DNA from: Magicicada septendecula
Lineage: Eukaryota; Arthropoda; Insecta; Hemiptera; Cicadidae
NCBI GenBank assembly: GCA_034769895.1
Contig: CM068367.1
Span: 1,311,333,046 to 1,311,397,045, forward strand
DNA length: 64,000 nucleotides
Direction of reading: 5' to 3'
Of this stretch, positions 46,389-58,016 are shown in pieces. The position numbers and the translations under genes were made by a program. The number at the start of each line of letters is the position of its first letter. Position 1 is the first letter of the stretch. The notes under the pieces were generated by a model. It made no database searches. It was not told the DNA's origin and saw nothing but the letters and a program-made list of their open reading frames with translations.

Positions 46389-47397
46389 TGTAACAGTACA
46401 TAACGACCCAATACCATAATTGTGGGGTTTAAAGGTATTTTTCAATGTTTTGTATTGTTTAATCATTAAAACACAGAATGGTTAGGTTCATTGTCCCTGT
46501 GTACGGAGGAACAAAGTAAATTCAACAAGAGTATCATACCAAGGTCACCGTTAGAACGTGCGGGAATCGGAAAAGGCCATGGCGGTGTTTGTGACGAATG
46601 ACTTTAAATATGCATTGTGATTGGAACATAGCACTGTTCCGTCATAACCAAAAACAATGACGCACTGACTACAATACGTACAACGAGGCATTGTCCAGTA
46701 AGACAAAGCTGGATGACGTAAGAAACACACACACAAGCGCAAATTTACATTTGCCTCGTTCTCAATTCAACGCAGTTCTTCAAAGGATACACAGCGATGT
46801 ATCGCTGGGCAATCAATTTTATAACAAAAGTTGAGTGAAAAGTTCAAGGGTGAATGTGTGTGAGAATGAGTGAGTGAACTCATGGCCATAACTATATATG
46901 CCGAGGGCATTGGTTTGTGTGTAAATTAATTACTAAGTAATAAATGATTAAAGCTGCAGCAATATAAACGTTACAATGATCTTGATGGAGAAAACAAAAA
47001 AGAAGTATTAAGAATAATGTTGGATATTAAACTAACCGCCATTTTGTTTTTGGTCATCTTATATGACGTCATTTGACCGCATGGTCGTGTATGTAAAACA
47101 TTCTGGAAAATTAAATTTTGATAGTTATTTTCAATAAAACAGTGTTATCATTTGTGTCATCATCTGTGTATCAAAATCTCGCCGTAAATGAATCCTGGCC
47201 CCCTTTAGGTAAAAGCACATTTAAAAAAAAGAAGAATATGAGCCCGGCAGTGACTGAAATTGGTAAGTACCCAGAAGTACCATATTATGGTATTTTTATA
47301 AATATAAATATCAATATATGTGTAGTAATAAAAAATAAAGTAAGGGGGAAAGTCACAAATGCTGCCCAGAACTGGGACATTATTAAGTAAAGTCACA
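46389..47397 (+). repeat. E2 LTR c (short form)
   Basis: 1009 bp, ends GTCACA and is followed by GAGC, the right half of the target duplication. Confidence 0.85.
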
Positions 47398-47583
47398 GAG
47401 CGCCAGTTGTGTCTTAATACACAACAATTAACATAACATACAATTAATGTTTAATATAAATAGTTATTATCACATATAATATATTTTTCATGTAACACGC
47501 ATTTACATTTAGAGCAACCATTGAGCAAAAAAAAAAATTTTAAATAGTCAAATGGTTGGGATCGTCCCCCACGTTGGGCGCCA
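47398..47583 (-). promoter_or_regulatory. E1 leader remainder and PBS, units 3/4 junction
   Basis: Starts with GAGC. PBS intact at 47566-47583 (minus strand TGGCGCCCAACGTGGGG). Confidence 0.85.
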
Positions 47584-48142
47584 ATTTATATATAACAACA
47601 TAATGATTGTAATATAATTTAATTTGTGTAGCCCCAAGTTCAGGGCCAATTTATATAACATAACAAATTATATAATGTATTGAATTCATGGGTGTAATCA
47701 TAATAAGAAGATGATACGTTATCTAAGTTTGAAATTGTTCCATTTTTTATTTTTATATTAAACAACATTTTTCATTTCGCATATAGAAATACTATTCATT
47801 ATTATATCGTTTGTACGACTCCTTCGTACGCTACTTATAGCTAACAATTTACATACACAGGTTATACGTAAATCTTATTATCTAATTTTAATTAATTGAA
47901 TATTCATTTTGCTCTTGGCTTACTCATTGTGTGATCATCTTTTTTGCAATTTCTGATTAATTTACTTTCTTAATGAAGTTACTTGTATTCCAATTTCTTT
48001 AATATTACATGGTTTTAAAACTTTCTTCTGCATATGCATTCTCCTTTATCAACCAAGACTTTATTAATTACGTTAACTCAAAAAATCAAATGTTTCTCTT
48101 ATCTATCCATATTTTTTGGTATCTAGGCCACTTAAAGTATAT

Positions 48143-48634
48143 AATTAGTAAAATAGTTTTACCTTTTTCTTGTCCGTCTGGTTGCCTTTTCTCTATATTT
48201 AATTCTACGCGTTTTGGGACATATGCCCCATCATCAGGAATATCCCTTGGTGAAGTTCGTCGATCATAAAATATTAAAAACACTTTATATACAATTTTAC
48301 ACACATAACAATAAATATAATATAAACATAAAAAATACACATAAAATCCCCAAACTGGAGACACATGCGATATCGGTGGTGCACACCACGACATGCTATA
48401 TTCGACTGCGTGTGTCTCAAGTTTGGGGATTTTATGTATATTTTTTATGTTTATATTATATTTATTGTTATGTGTGTAAAATTGTATATAAAGTGTTTTT
48501 AATATTTTAATGATCGACGAACTTCACCAAGGGATATTCCTGATGATGGGGCATATGTCCCGAAACGCGTAGAATTAAATATAGAGAAAAGGCCACCAGA
48601 CGGACAAGAAAAAGGTAAAACTATTTTACTAATT
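48143..48634. repeat. Inverted repeat with paired hammerheads, LTR 4
   Basis: The sense motif (~48198-48250) has GTTTTGGG where GTTTCGGG is required, i.e. G12 of the core is lost. The antisense motif (48531-48578) is intact. Confidence 0.8.
48531..48578 (+). ncRNA. Hammerhead ribozyme motif, LTR 4, antisense
   Basis: GATATTC, CTGATGA, GGGGC/GTCCC, GAA, ACGCGT and GAATTA all present. Confidence 0.7.
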
Positions 48635-49989
48635 ATTTCTCTTATCATTTACGTTACTCTCAATTACTAAATTTTATATAAGAGATATTATTCTAAATTT
48701 TACATTTATGTACAATTAGTTATTTTAATACAGGTTGAATGTCTTGCATTCTAACTTTAATTAGTGTCTTTCAAATGTCTGTAATTACATTGGTTTTTCA
48801 TCACCTCGTTTGATGTGGTTAATCATTCGTACGTCCTTTGGTCCTCAGTTTGTGTACTCCGTGTCCTCTTGGTCCTCTGGTCGGATTCTACTGCATGTAC
48901 GGTTTACAATTCGTCACGCCTCCCATCATATGCTGCGGTGTGTGTCCATAGACCTCCTCATATGTGCTCTGCTGCTCTGGTTGGACTTCGGTTTCTCCTG
49001 TGCCTCTTACTATATATTTAAATTAGCATCGTCAACTGACATAGCCTTCCTGTGGCAATGGTTGAATCGAGAAGAAGAAACTTTATTAGCGCGACCTGGT
49101 ATTTATAGTCAGGTCATGCAAAAACTCATGTCTGAACAGTTTTTAACTTGTCAGATTTTGTCAAAGCGTCATTTCCCTCACTCTGGTTCAATTCATTATT
49201 TTTGCCTATCTTCACGAATTACGATGTTTGTTTCACATCACTCGATTCTCAATCGATCACTAATTTTTATGTGTTTACTATACGTAAATTACACTTCTTT
49301 ATTGTAATTACAAAAAGAGCTATTAACTTTTTACGTATAGTAATTGCACTTTTCATTCATGGTCTTTTAACCCTTTATTCACCTCTAATTTCTATATACT
49401 TTGGTGTCTTTTGTTTTACCCTAGCGTACATATTTTCCTTATAATTAAAATAAAATATAAACTATTCTACTTAAAAAGGTTTGGTTACATTTCAGGAACG
49501 GACAGGCTCACACACACAAACCAAATACGCGTGTACACAATGCTAACAACAGGTGCGTCGGGAATGCGTGTCCATGCATGAATTCTGTACTCCCTATATT
49601 TAACTACGATACAGCTTATGCAATCTGAATCATGTTTATTAATTCTTATTTATTTATTTTTATTATTTATTTCATTTATTTTTGCAATGCACAGTACCAT
49701 TAATGGTTGTACCATTGCATTATTTCCCTGCTTGGTGAAAAAAAATTTTAATACCAAATTAAAATTTTTTTTTATTAGACAAATAATATGGTATTGTTTT
49801 TATTTATCGACATATTTATTTATTTTATGTGCGGCTAATAATGAGTATATGATTTTTTTCACTTGTACCCTTATATGGAGGTTTTGAGCAAATAGTTCCC
49901 CTCTCATGTAGGTAGAGTCGCTGTGGTGTTTCGGTACATCAGCTTCAGTTGTTGTTCCACTTTAATCGTTCTAGTGACCCAGTTATTTA

Positions 49990-50834
49990 TCAATGGAATT
50001 TTCTCAAAGAGCTAGCATGGTATTTACCCATTTCTTTTTCTCTCACGCCATCATACACTATATATGTCTGTTTACCAACTTGTCGTACCAGTGTATATGG
50101 TCCATCATACAACCTGAAAAATTTTTTAGCTGTATTATCAACTCGTTTCCCTACTGGATTAGTCTTTAATAATACATCTTCTCCAATTGCAAACTGTTGT
50201 AGCTTATGCGTTCTGTTCAACTGCTCTACTCTCTTGCTACCTTTTTCTATTATTGTTCTCTTCGCATTCTCTATTTTAACGCTGACTGGAATTTGTATGT
50301 TTTGATTGGCAGGTTTTTGTATATATTTTCTCCAAAATCTCTCAGGTTTACGATCTTCTTCTATTTCAATTTGCGTGTAACTTGTTGCTTCACTGCAGTT
50401 CTCATTCATAGCCTTTTTGAAGAATGGTATATATTCTGCCCATCTGTTATGTTGGTTATGGAAGTAAATCCGTAGATATTTATCTAACTCCTTGTTTACC
50501 CTTTCTGCTAGAATTCCTTGTGGATGTCTAATAGCTGTTAGGATGGTTTTAATTCCATTTTCTCTTAACGTTTGTTGCCAAACTTAGCTCTGGAATTGTA
50601 CGCCTTGGTTACTCAAGATCTTTTTCATCTTGCCAAATGCTGGAATATATTTATTGAGTAGTATCTTCAGTACAGCTTTTGTTGTAGGTCGCATAACTGG
50701 ATACAGATGAACTGCTTTGGAAAACACATCTATACAGGCAAGTATGTGCTTGTCTCCCCGACTTGATCTCGGTAGAGGCCCAGAATGTCCACTGCAACTA
50801 ACTCTCCTCTAGCTTCCTTCTGAATACTCTCCAT
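49990..50834 (-). pseudogene. E1 integrase fragment, unit 4
   Basis: The C-terminal 139 codons (49990-50409) are open and end SLRKFH, the longer C-terminus also found in units 5 and 6. The core upstream is damaged: a stop near 50586 (CTTAGC for CTTCGC), substitutions around 50510 and a 1-bp loss in the GPLP region (~50778). The SNQGVQF Asn is present. Confidence 0.8.
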
Positions 50835-51806
50835 CTCAACATTTTATGCCATCCTTCACTCTGGAATTTTACATTTCCTTAATCATAATATTCCTTAACC
50901 TTTCCTTAACATTAACATTCCTTAACATTTCATTAAATATAACATTCCTTAATATTCTGTAACATTTCCTTAAACATCAACTTTACTTAAAATTTCTTAC
51001 ATTTCTTTGACATTAAGATTCTTTAACATTTCTTTCCTTTCTTTAACATTATCCTTCCTTACCATTTCCTTAACAGTTTTTGCAATCATAACATTTCTGA
51101 ATATCACTATAATATTGACGACTCGGAACACTAAGTTTTTTATAAGTAAAAATGTAAAGTTTTACCTTACAGCCTAAACCGGCTTTCACCTATAGAAAGC
51201 CGGTTTAGGCTGTAAGGTAAAACTTTACGTTTTTACTTATAAAAAACTTAGTGTTCCGAGTCGTCAATATTATAGTGATATTCAGTTAAGTAACGGACAC
51301 GTCATGGACAACGAAATCCAAGAACATAACATTTACTTAAACATAACTTCTAACCTTATTAAACATATTATTAATGGTGAAATCTTCTCACAGACCTAAA
51401 TAACATTTCAAAGCTGAAGCATATTCTACGTTTTCATGTATGTCTTTTTATTAATTAATGCAGCATTTCATTCGATAATACTACCTTCCAATCCTGGTTT
51501 ACCAATTTGAAGAGAATAGTGGTGTACCTCACACTGCTCGTATTTGATCTTAATTCTACTCTTTTGTATATCTTCTTTCTTATGCACTTTTGCTACAATG
51601 TCTTTTTATTATATAAGCCTTCTTTTTTTTATATTATACCTCCGTGAAGATGGAAATTTTCTGCTCATTTACATATTATCATTATCATATTGTTATTCCT
51701 TAATATTTAATTCCTTATCTTATTAATAATTAACACAGTAATATTTTCAAAATAATTTCTATTTACATTAGGGCATTGAGTGCGGTTTAGTTCACCCTAG
51801 TTTAGA
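50835..51806 (-). repeat. E1 unit 4 spacer with minisatellite and hairpin insertion
   Basis: TTCCTTAACATT-type array ~50870-51095, shorter than in other units, then the hairpin element 51097-51324 and AT-rich sequence. Confidence 0.75.
51097..51324. mobile_element. 228-bp hairpin element (MITE-like)
   Basis: Arms 51097-51187 and 51195-51285 are complementary over 91 bp with about one mismatch and a 7-nt loop. A 39-bp non-palindromic tail follows (TTAAGTAACGGACACGTCAT...). The whole is flanked by CATAACATTT at 51087-51096 and 51325-51334, absent as a duplicate in other units. A 9-10-bp TSD fits Mutator-like elements, but the asymmetric tail is unusual, so the class is open. Confidence 0.75.
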
Positions 51807-52673
51807 CTACACAATGCGTTGTATTGTTTGACTAGATGCCGGGCATTGTTTCCTTGTAGTATAGTCGCCGTCATATAACAATTTCCGCTTCTCACTCTCT
51901 GTGTTAACATTGCATTGTACCGTGTAACTCACCTGTTCATAGGGTGAGAATTTATTTCTTAGATACGACGAATAACTTTTCTCTCCCTTGCTTTCTTCTC
52001 TCTCATTCTCTCCGCATTGCCTCTCTTGTCGAATGTACTGCATATTATTTCGTGTGTGACTTGCTCTCATGCGTCGCCTATAATAATCTCTGTAGTTTTT
52101 ATAATTATAATTGTGATTATTGTCATTATAATTAACGTTTGCTTGATACTTACTGTTTGTATTCTCGTTGCAAATGCTGTGTTTTAATTGTGTTACACGT
52201 ATTGCTTTCTTAACTGTTTTAATACTGTCTGTATCTCCTGCTAAATGGATATTCTTGCTACCCAGGTACGATTTTTTATATCCTACTTTACATTCTTCCT
52301 TAGTGTTAATTATTTCACTAGAATTATAATAATTAATTATTAACATTCCTTCAAGTTCATTTTTTATTTTAATACCTTGTTTATCAAATGCTGTTTCAAC
52401 CTTACTTTTGCGTTCGTTTATATGCATATTATTATCGATATCCATAGGCACTAAGTGCGCTGTCTTATTTACGATAGATTGTTCTAATTTTGATTTCCTT
52501 TCTTCTCTTAATTTTTCTGTTTGTTTTCTAAAAAATTCTGTTAACTCTTCTATTTGTGTTCTATTATTATTTTCTTTTACTTTTTCTGTTTGTTTGTCCT
52601 CTACTTCACCAAATATGGCTTGCACCATAGCTTGAAGCGCCTCTTCCATGCTTAAACTTTTTGATATTGCCAT
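51807..52673 (-). CDS. E1 gag-like ORF, unit 4 (intact)
   Basis: A 288-codon ORF, the only uninterrupted copy in the window. N-terminus MAISKSLSMEEALQAMVQ, then a Lys/Glu/Arg-rich probable coiled coil (residues ~30-70), a middle part without recognised motif, and an Asn/Tyr/Arg-rich stretch (NDNNHNYNYKNYRDYYRRR, ~180-200) that could bind nucleic acid. No CCHC knuckle. Starting next after LTR, PBS and leader argues for gag, probably truncated at its C-terminus by the deletion that removed pol. Confidence 0.7.
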   Translation of the reverse strand: MAISKSLSMEEALQAMVQAIFGEVEDKQTEKVKENNNRTQIEELTEFFRKQTEKLREERKSKLEQSIVNKTAHLVPMDIDNNMHINERKSKVETAFDKQGIKIKNELEGMLIINYYNSSEIINTKEECKVGYKKSYLGSKNIHLAGDTDSIKTVKKAIRVTQLKHSICNENTNSKYQANVNYNDNNHNYNYKNYRDYYRRRMRASHTRNNMQYIRQERQCGENEREESKGEKSYSSYLRNKFSPYEQVSYTVQCNVNTESEKRKLLYDGDYTTRKQCPASSQTIQRIV

Positions 52674-52998
52674 GTTGAATTATTTTGTATTTATTTATTA
52701 TGTTTTAGAATATTATTCTTATGGAACCAAATTACTAAATTTATTTATTATTATTAAAAATTATTATTTTTTTCTTACTACAATTACACCTTTACAATGA
52801 TATTACTTCGTTGAGCGCCAGTTGTGTCTTAATACACAACAGTTAACATAACATACAGTTAATGTTTAATATAAATAATAATTATCACATATAATATATT
52901 TTTCATGTAACACGCATTTACATTTAGAGCAACCATTTAGCTACAAAAAAAAATTTAAATAGTCAAATGGTTGGGATCGTCCCCCACGTTGGTCGCCA
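52674..52998 (-). promoter_or_regulatory. E1 leader and PBS, units 4/5 junction (empty E2 site)
   Basis: PBS at 52981-52998 has one mismatch (GGTCGCCA for GGGCGCCA). The leader holds the uninterrupted E2 target (CGTTGAGCGCCAGTTGTG, ~52809-52826), which on the minus strand is a second PBS-like block TGGCGCTCAACG. Confidence 0.8.
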
Positions 52999-53557
52999 CT
53001 TTATATATAACAACATAATAAAGGTAATATAATTTAATTTGTGTAGCCCCAAGTTCAGGGCCAATTTATATAACATAACAAATTATATAATGTATTGAAT
53101 TCTTGGGTGTAATCATAATAATAAGATGATACGTTATCTAAGTTTGAAATTGTTCCATTATTTATTTTTATATTAAACAACATTTTTCATTTCCCATATA
53201 GAAATACTATTCCTTATTATATCATTTGTACGACTCCTTCGTACACAACTTATAGCTAACAATTTACATACACAGGTTATACGTAAATCTTCTTATCTAA
53301 TTTTAATTAATTGAATATTCATTTTGCTCTTGGCTTACTCATTGTGTGATCATCTTTTTTGCAATATCTGATTAATTTACTTTATTATTGAAGTTACTTG
53401 TATTCCAATTTCTTTAATATTACATGGTTTTAAAACTTTCTTCTGCATATGCATTCTCCTTTATCAACCAAGACTTTATTAATTACGTTAACTCAAAAAA
53501 TCAAATGTTTCTCTTATCTACCCATGTTTTTTGGTATCTAGGCCACTTAAAGTATAT

Positions 53558-54045
53558 AATTAGTAAAATAGTCTTACCTTTGTCTTGTCCGTCTGGTGGC
53601 CTTTTCTCTATATTTAATTCTACGCGTATTACATATGCCCCATCATCAGGAATATCCCTTGGTTAAGTTCGTCCATCATAAAATATTAAAAACACTTTAT
53701 ATACAATTTTACACACATGACAATAAATATAATATAAACATAAAAAATACACATAAAATCCCCAAACTGGAGACACACGCGATAACGGTGGTGCTCACCA
53801 CGACATACTATATTCGACTGCGTGTGTCTCAAGTTTGGGGATTTTATGTATATTTTTTATGTTTATATTATATTTATTGTTATGTGTGTAAAATTGTATA
53901 TAAAGTGTTTTAATATTTTAATGATCGACGAACTTCACCAAGGGATATTCCTGATGATGGGGCATATGTCCCGAAACGCATAGAATTAAATATAGAGAAA
54001 AGGCCACCAGACAGACAAGAAAAAGGTAAAACTATTTTACTAATT
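53558..54045. repeat. Inverted repeat with hammerheads, LTR 5
   Basis: Sense motif destroyed: CGCGTATTACATATGCC replaces CGCGTTTCGGGACATATGCC (~53625). Antisense motif at 53942-53988 keeps its core; stem III is ACGCAT. Confidence 0.8.
53942..53988 (+). ncRNA. Hammerhead ribozyme motif, LTR 5, antisense
   Basis: Core CTGATGA and GAA present, stem II intact; ACGCAT leaves stem III with only the A-T pair. Confidence 0.6.
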
Positions 54046-55399
54046 ATTTCTCTTATCATTTACGTTACTCTCAATTACTAAATTTTATACAAGAGATATT
54101 ATTCTAAATTTTACATTTATGTACAATTGGTTATTTTAATACAGGTTGAATGTCTTGCATTCTAACTTTAATTAGTGTCTTTCAAATGTCTGTAATTACA
54201 TTGGTTTTTCATCACCTTGTTTGATGTGGTTAATCATCCGTACGTCCTCCTTTGGTCCTCAGTCTGTGTACTCCGTGTCCTCTTGGTCCTCTGGTCAGAT
54301 TCTACTGCATGTACGGTTTACAAGTCATCACGCCTCACATCATATGCTGCGGTGTGTGTCCATAGACCTCCTCGTATGTGCTCTGCTGCTCTGGTTGGAC
54401 TTCAGTTTGTCCTGTGTTTCTTACTATAAATTTAAATTAGCACTGTCGACTGACATAGCCTCCTGTGGCAACGGTTGAATCGAGAAGAAGAAACTGTATT
54501 AGCGTGACCTGGTATTTATAGTCAGGTCATGCAAAAACTCATGTCTGAACAGTTTTTAACTTGTCAGATTTTGTCAAAGCGTCATTTCTCTCACTCTGGT
54601 TCAATTCACTATTTTCGCCTATCTTCACGAATTACGAAGTTTGTTTCACATCACTCGAATCTCAATCGATCACTAATTTTTATATGCTTACTATATGTAA
54701 ATTACACTTCTTTATTGTAATTGCAAAAAGAGCTATTAACTTTTTACGTATAGTAATTGCACTTTTCATCATGGTCTTTGAACCCTTTATTCACCTTTAA
54801 TTTCTATACACTTTGGTGTCTTTTGTTTTACCCTAGCGTACATATTTTTCTTATAATTAAAGTAAAATATAAAACTATTCTACTTGAAAAGGGTTGGTTA
54901 CATTTCAGGAACGGACAGGCTCACACACACAAACCAAATATGCGTGTACACAACGCTAGCAACAGGTGCGTCGGGAATGCGTGTCCATGCATGAATTCTG
55001 TGCTCCCTATTTTTAACTACGATACAGCTTATGCAATCTGAATCATGTTTATTAATTCATATTTATTTATTTTTATTATTTATTTCATTTATTTTTGCAA
55101 TGCACAGTACCGTTAATGGTTGTACCATTGCATTATTTCCCTGCTTGGTAAAAAAAAAATTTAATTCCAAATTAAAATTTTTTTTTTATTAGACAAATAA
55201 TATGGTATTGTTTTTATTTATCGACACATTTATTTATTTTATGTGCGACTAATAATGAGTATATGCTTTTTTTACTTGTACCCTTATATGGAGGTTTTGA
55301 GCAAATATTTCCCCTCCCATGTAGGTAGAGTCGCTGTGGTGTTTCGGTACATCAGCTTCACTTGTTCCACTTTAATCGTCCTAGTGACCCAGTTATTTA

Positions 55400-56258
55400 T
55401 CAATGGAATTTTCTCAAAGAGCTAGCATTGTATTTACCCATTTCTTTTTCTCTCACGCCATCATACACTATGAATGTCTGTTTACCAACTTGTCATACCA
55501 GTGTATATGGTCCATCATACAACCTGAAAAATTTTTTAGCTGTATTATTAACTCTTTTCCCTACTGGATTAGTCTTTAATAATACCTCTTCTCCAATTGC
55601 AAACTGTTGTAGCTTATGCGTTCTGTTCAACTGCTCTACTCTCTTGCTACCTTTTTCTATTATTGTTCTCTTCACGTTCTCTATTTTCACGCTGACTGAA
55701 ATTTGTATGTTTCGATTGGCAGGTTTTTGTATATATTTTCTCCAAAATCTCTCAGGTTTACGATCTTCTTCTATTTAAATTTGCGTGTAACTTGTTGCTT
55801 CACTGTAGTTCTCATTCATAGCCTTTTTGAAGAATGGTAAATATTCTGCCCATCTGTTATGTTTGTTATGGCAGTAAATCCATAGATATTTATCTAACTC
55901 CTTGTTTACCCTTTCTGCTAGCTTTCCTTGTGGATGTCTAATAGCTGATAGGATGGTTTTAATTCCATTTTCTCTTAACGTTTGGTGCCAAACTTTGCTC
56001 TGGAATTGTACGCCTTGGTTACTCAAGATCTTTTTCATCTTGCCAAATGCTGGAATATATTTATTGAGTAGTATCTTCAGTACAGCTTTTATTGTAGGTC
56101 TCATAACTGGATACAGATAGTATCCAAAAGCAGTTCGCTTTGGAAAACACATCTATACAGGCAAGTATGTGCTTATCTCCCCGACATGATCTCGTTAGAG
56201 GTCCCAGAAAGTCCACTGCAACTAACTCTTCTCTAGCTTCCGTCTGAATACTCTCCAT
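55400..56258 (-). pseudogene. E1 integrase fragment, unit 5
   Basis: Core beginning MESIQTEAREELVAVDFLGP. A local rearrangement at ~56114-56139 shifts the frame after VFSKA, and a TAA at ~55775 (CTATTTAAATT) ends the core. SNQGVQF Asn and the Glu are present. Same frame-shifting rearrangement as unit 6. Confidence 0.8.
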
Positions 56259-57029
56259 CTCAACATTTTATGCCATCCTTCACTCTGGAATTTTACATTT
56301 CCTTAATCATAATATTCCTTAACCTTTCCTTAACATTAACATTCCTTAACATTTCTTACCTTTCTTTAGCATTAACATTCCTTAACATTTCATTAAATAT
56401 AACATTACTTAATATTCCATAACATTTCCTTAAACATCAACTTTACTTAACATTTCTTACATTTCTTTGACATTAACATTGCTTAACATTTCTTTCCTTT
56501 CTTTAACATTAACGTTCTTACCATTTCCTTAACATTTTTTGCAATCACAACATTTCCTTAAACATAACTTCTAACCTTATTAAACATATTATTAATGGTG
56601 AAATCTTCTCACAGACCTAAATAACATTTCAAAGCTGAAGCATATTCTACGTTTTCATGTATGGCTTTTTATTAATTAATGCAACATTTCATTCAATAAT
56701 ACTACCTTCCAGTCCTGGTTTACCAATTTGAAGAGAATAGCGGTGTACCTCACGCTGCTGGTATTTGATCTTAATTCTACCTTTTTGTATATCTTCTTTC
56801 TTATGCACTTTTGCTACAATGTCTTTTTATTATATAAGCCTTCTTTTTTTTTTATATTATACCTCCGTGGAGATTGAAATTTTCTGCTCATTTACATATT
56901 ATCATTAACATATTGTTATTCCTTATTATTTAATTCCTTATCTTATTAATAATTAACACAGTAATATTTTCAAAATAATTTCTATTTACATTAGGGCATT
57001 GAGTGCGGTTTAGTTCACCCTAGTTTAGA
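56259..57029 (-). repeat. E1 unit 5 spacer with minisatellite
   Basis: TTCCTTAACATT-type array ~56287-56570 and AT-rich remainder. Confidence 0.75.
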
Positions 57030-57447
57030 CTACACAATGCGTTGTATTGTTTGACTAGATGCCGGGCATTGTTTCCTTGTCGTATAGTTGCCGACATATA
57101 ACAATTTCCGCTTCTCACTCTCTGTGTTAACATTCCATTGTACCGTGTAACTCACCTGTTCATAGGGTGAGAATTTATTTCTTAGATACGACGAATAACT
57201 TTTCTCTCCCTTGCTTTCTTCTCTCTCATTCTCTCCGCATTGCCTCTCTTGTCGAATGCACTGCTTATTATTTCGTGTGTGACTTGCTCTCATGCGTCGC
57301 CTATAATAATTTCTGTAGTTTTTATAATTATAATTGTGATTATTGTCATTATAATTAACGTTTGCTCGATACTAACTGTTTGTATTCTCGTTGCAAACGC
57401 TGTGTTTTAATCGTGTTACACGTATTGCTTTCTTAACTGTTTTAATA

Positions 57448-57455
57448 CTGTACGT
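57448..57455. repeat. 8-bp target-site duplication CTGTACGT, left
   Basis: Repeated exactly at 59761-59768. Unit 4 has a single related CTGTCTGT at the corresponding place (~52227). Confidence 0.9.
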
Positions 57456-57576
57456 TAGGGTGGAACGAAAATGGCCTTTTTTTAATTTTTTTTTTTTTTA
57501 GTTTTGTAATAGTGGGGAAAAGTTGCCTTTTAGGTTCAAAAAGAAGGAAAAAAAATTTGGTTGCTATACTACAACA

Positions 57577-57591
57577 TCTTGAGGTGCCGCA
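57577..57591 (-). repeat. Transposon subterminal repeat, left
   Basis: TCTTGAGGTGCCGCA, inverted relative to the two right-end copies at 59467-59483 and 59634-59651. Likely transposase-binding sites by analogy. Confidence 0.65.
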
Positions 57592-57605
57592 AAAAGCTTA
57601 AAGTT

Positions 57606-58016
57606 TGTAAAAAAATTGAAAAATTATAAACTTTGATAAATTATTTTTTATGGTTTTCTCGTACATATAATGTTACAAAAGATAGTTGTAAATACATATG
57701 TAAGCATTAGAATTGGAAAAAATTATTAATTACAAAATATAATAATAATAAAAAAATATTTTTTAATGTCAAAAAGTTTGTATTTTTGCTAATTTTGAAA
57801 CTTTTGCGAACATTTTGGTTGTTACAAATAGTAGTAAATAAGGTTGAAATAAAAGCTCGTCAAATCAATTATATATTTTTTTTATTAGAGCACACGTAAA
57901 AAAATATCATAATACACTTTTAAAGACATTGAAAGTTCATTTTTTATGATTTAAAAAACCCTTAATAATTACAAATATTACAGCTGCAAAATGTTTGTTT
58001 CTACTTCATTGACACA
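57606..58016. other. Transposon left non-coding end
   Basis: AT-rich sequence between subterminal repeat and transposase stop; no frame seen. Confidence 0.6.

Larger units (their letters stand above)
37729..47397 (+). mobile_element. Tandem E2 retrotransposon nested in E1 unit 3
   Basis: LTR-internal-LTR-internal-LTR: LTRs at 37729-39002, 42193-43200 and 46389-47397. Only one target duplication flanks the whole block, so the tandem arose by recombination after a single insertion. Confidence 0.85.
47584..49897 (-). repeat. E1 LTR 4
   Basis: Between the unit 3 PBS and unit 4 polypurine tract. Closest by eye to LTR 3 (shared CTGGAGACAC, GGTGGTGC centre and ATTTTTTGGTATCTAGG). Confidence 0.75.
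52999..55310 (-). repeat. E1 LTR 5
   Basis: Shares many variants with LTR 6, e.g. GATAACGGTGGTGCTCACC in the palindrome centre and GTTAAGTTCGTCCATC. Confidence 0.75.
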
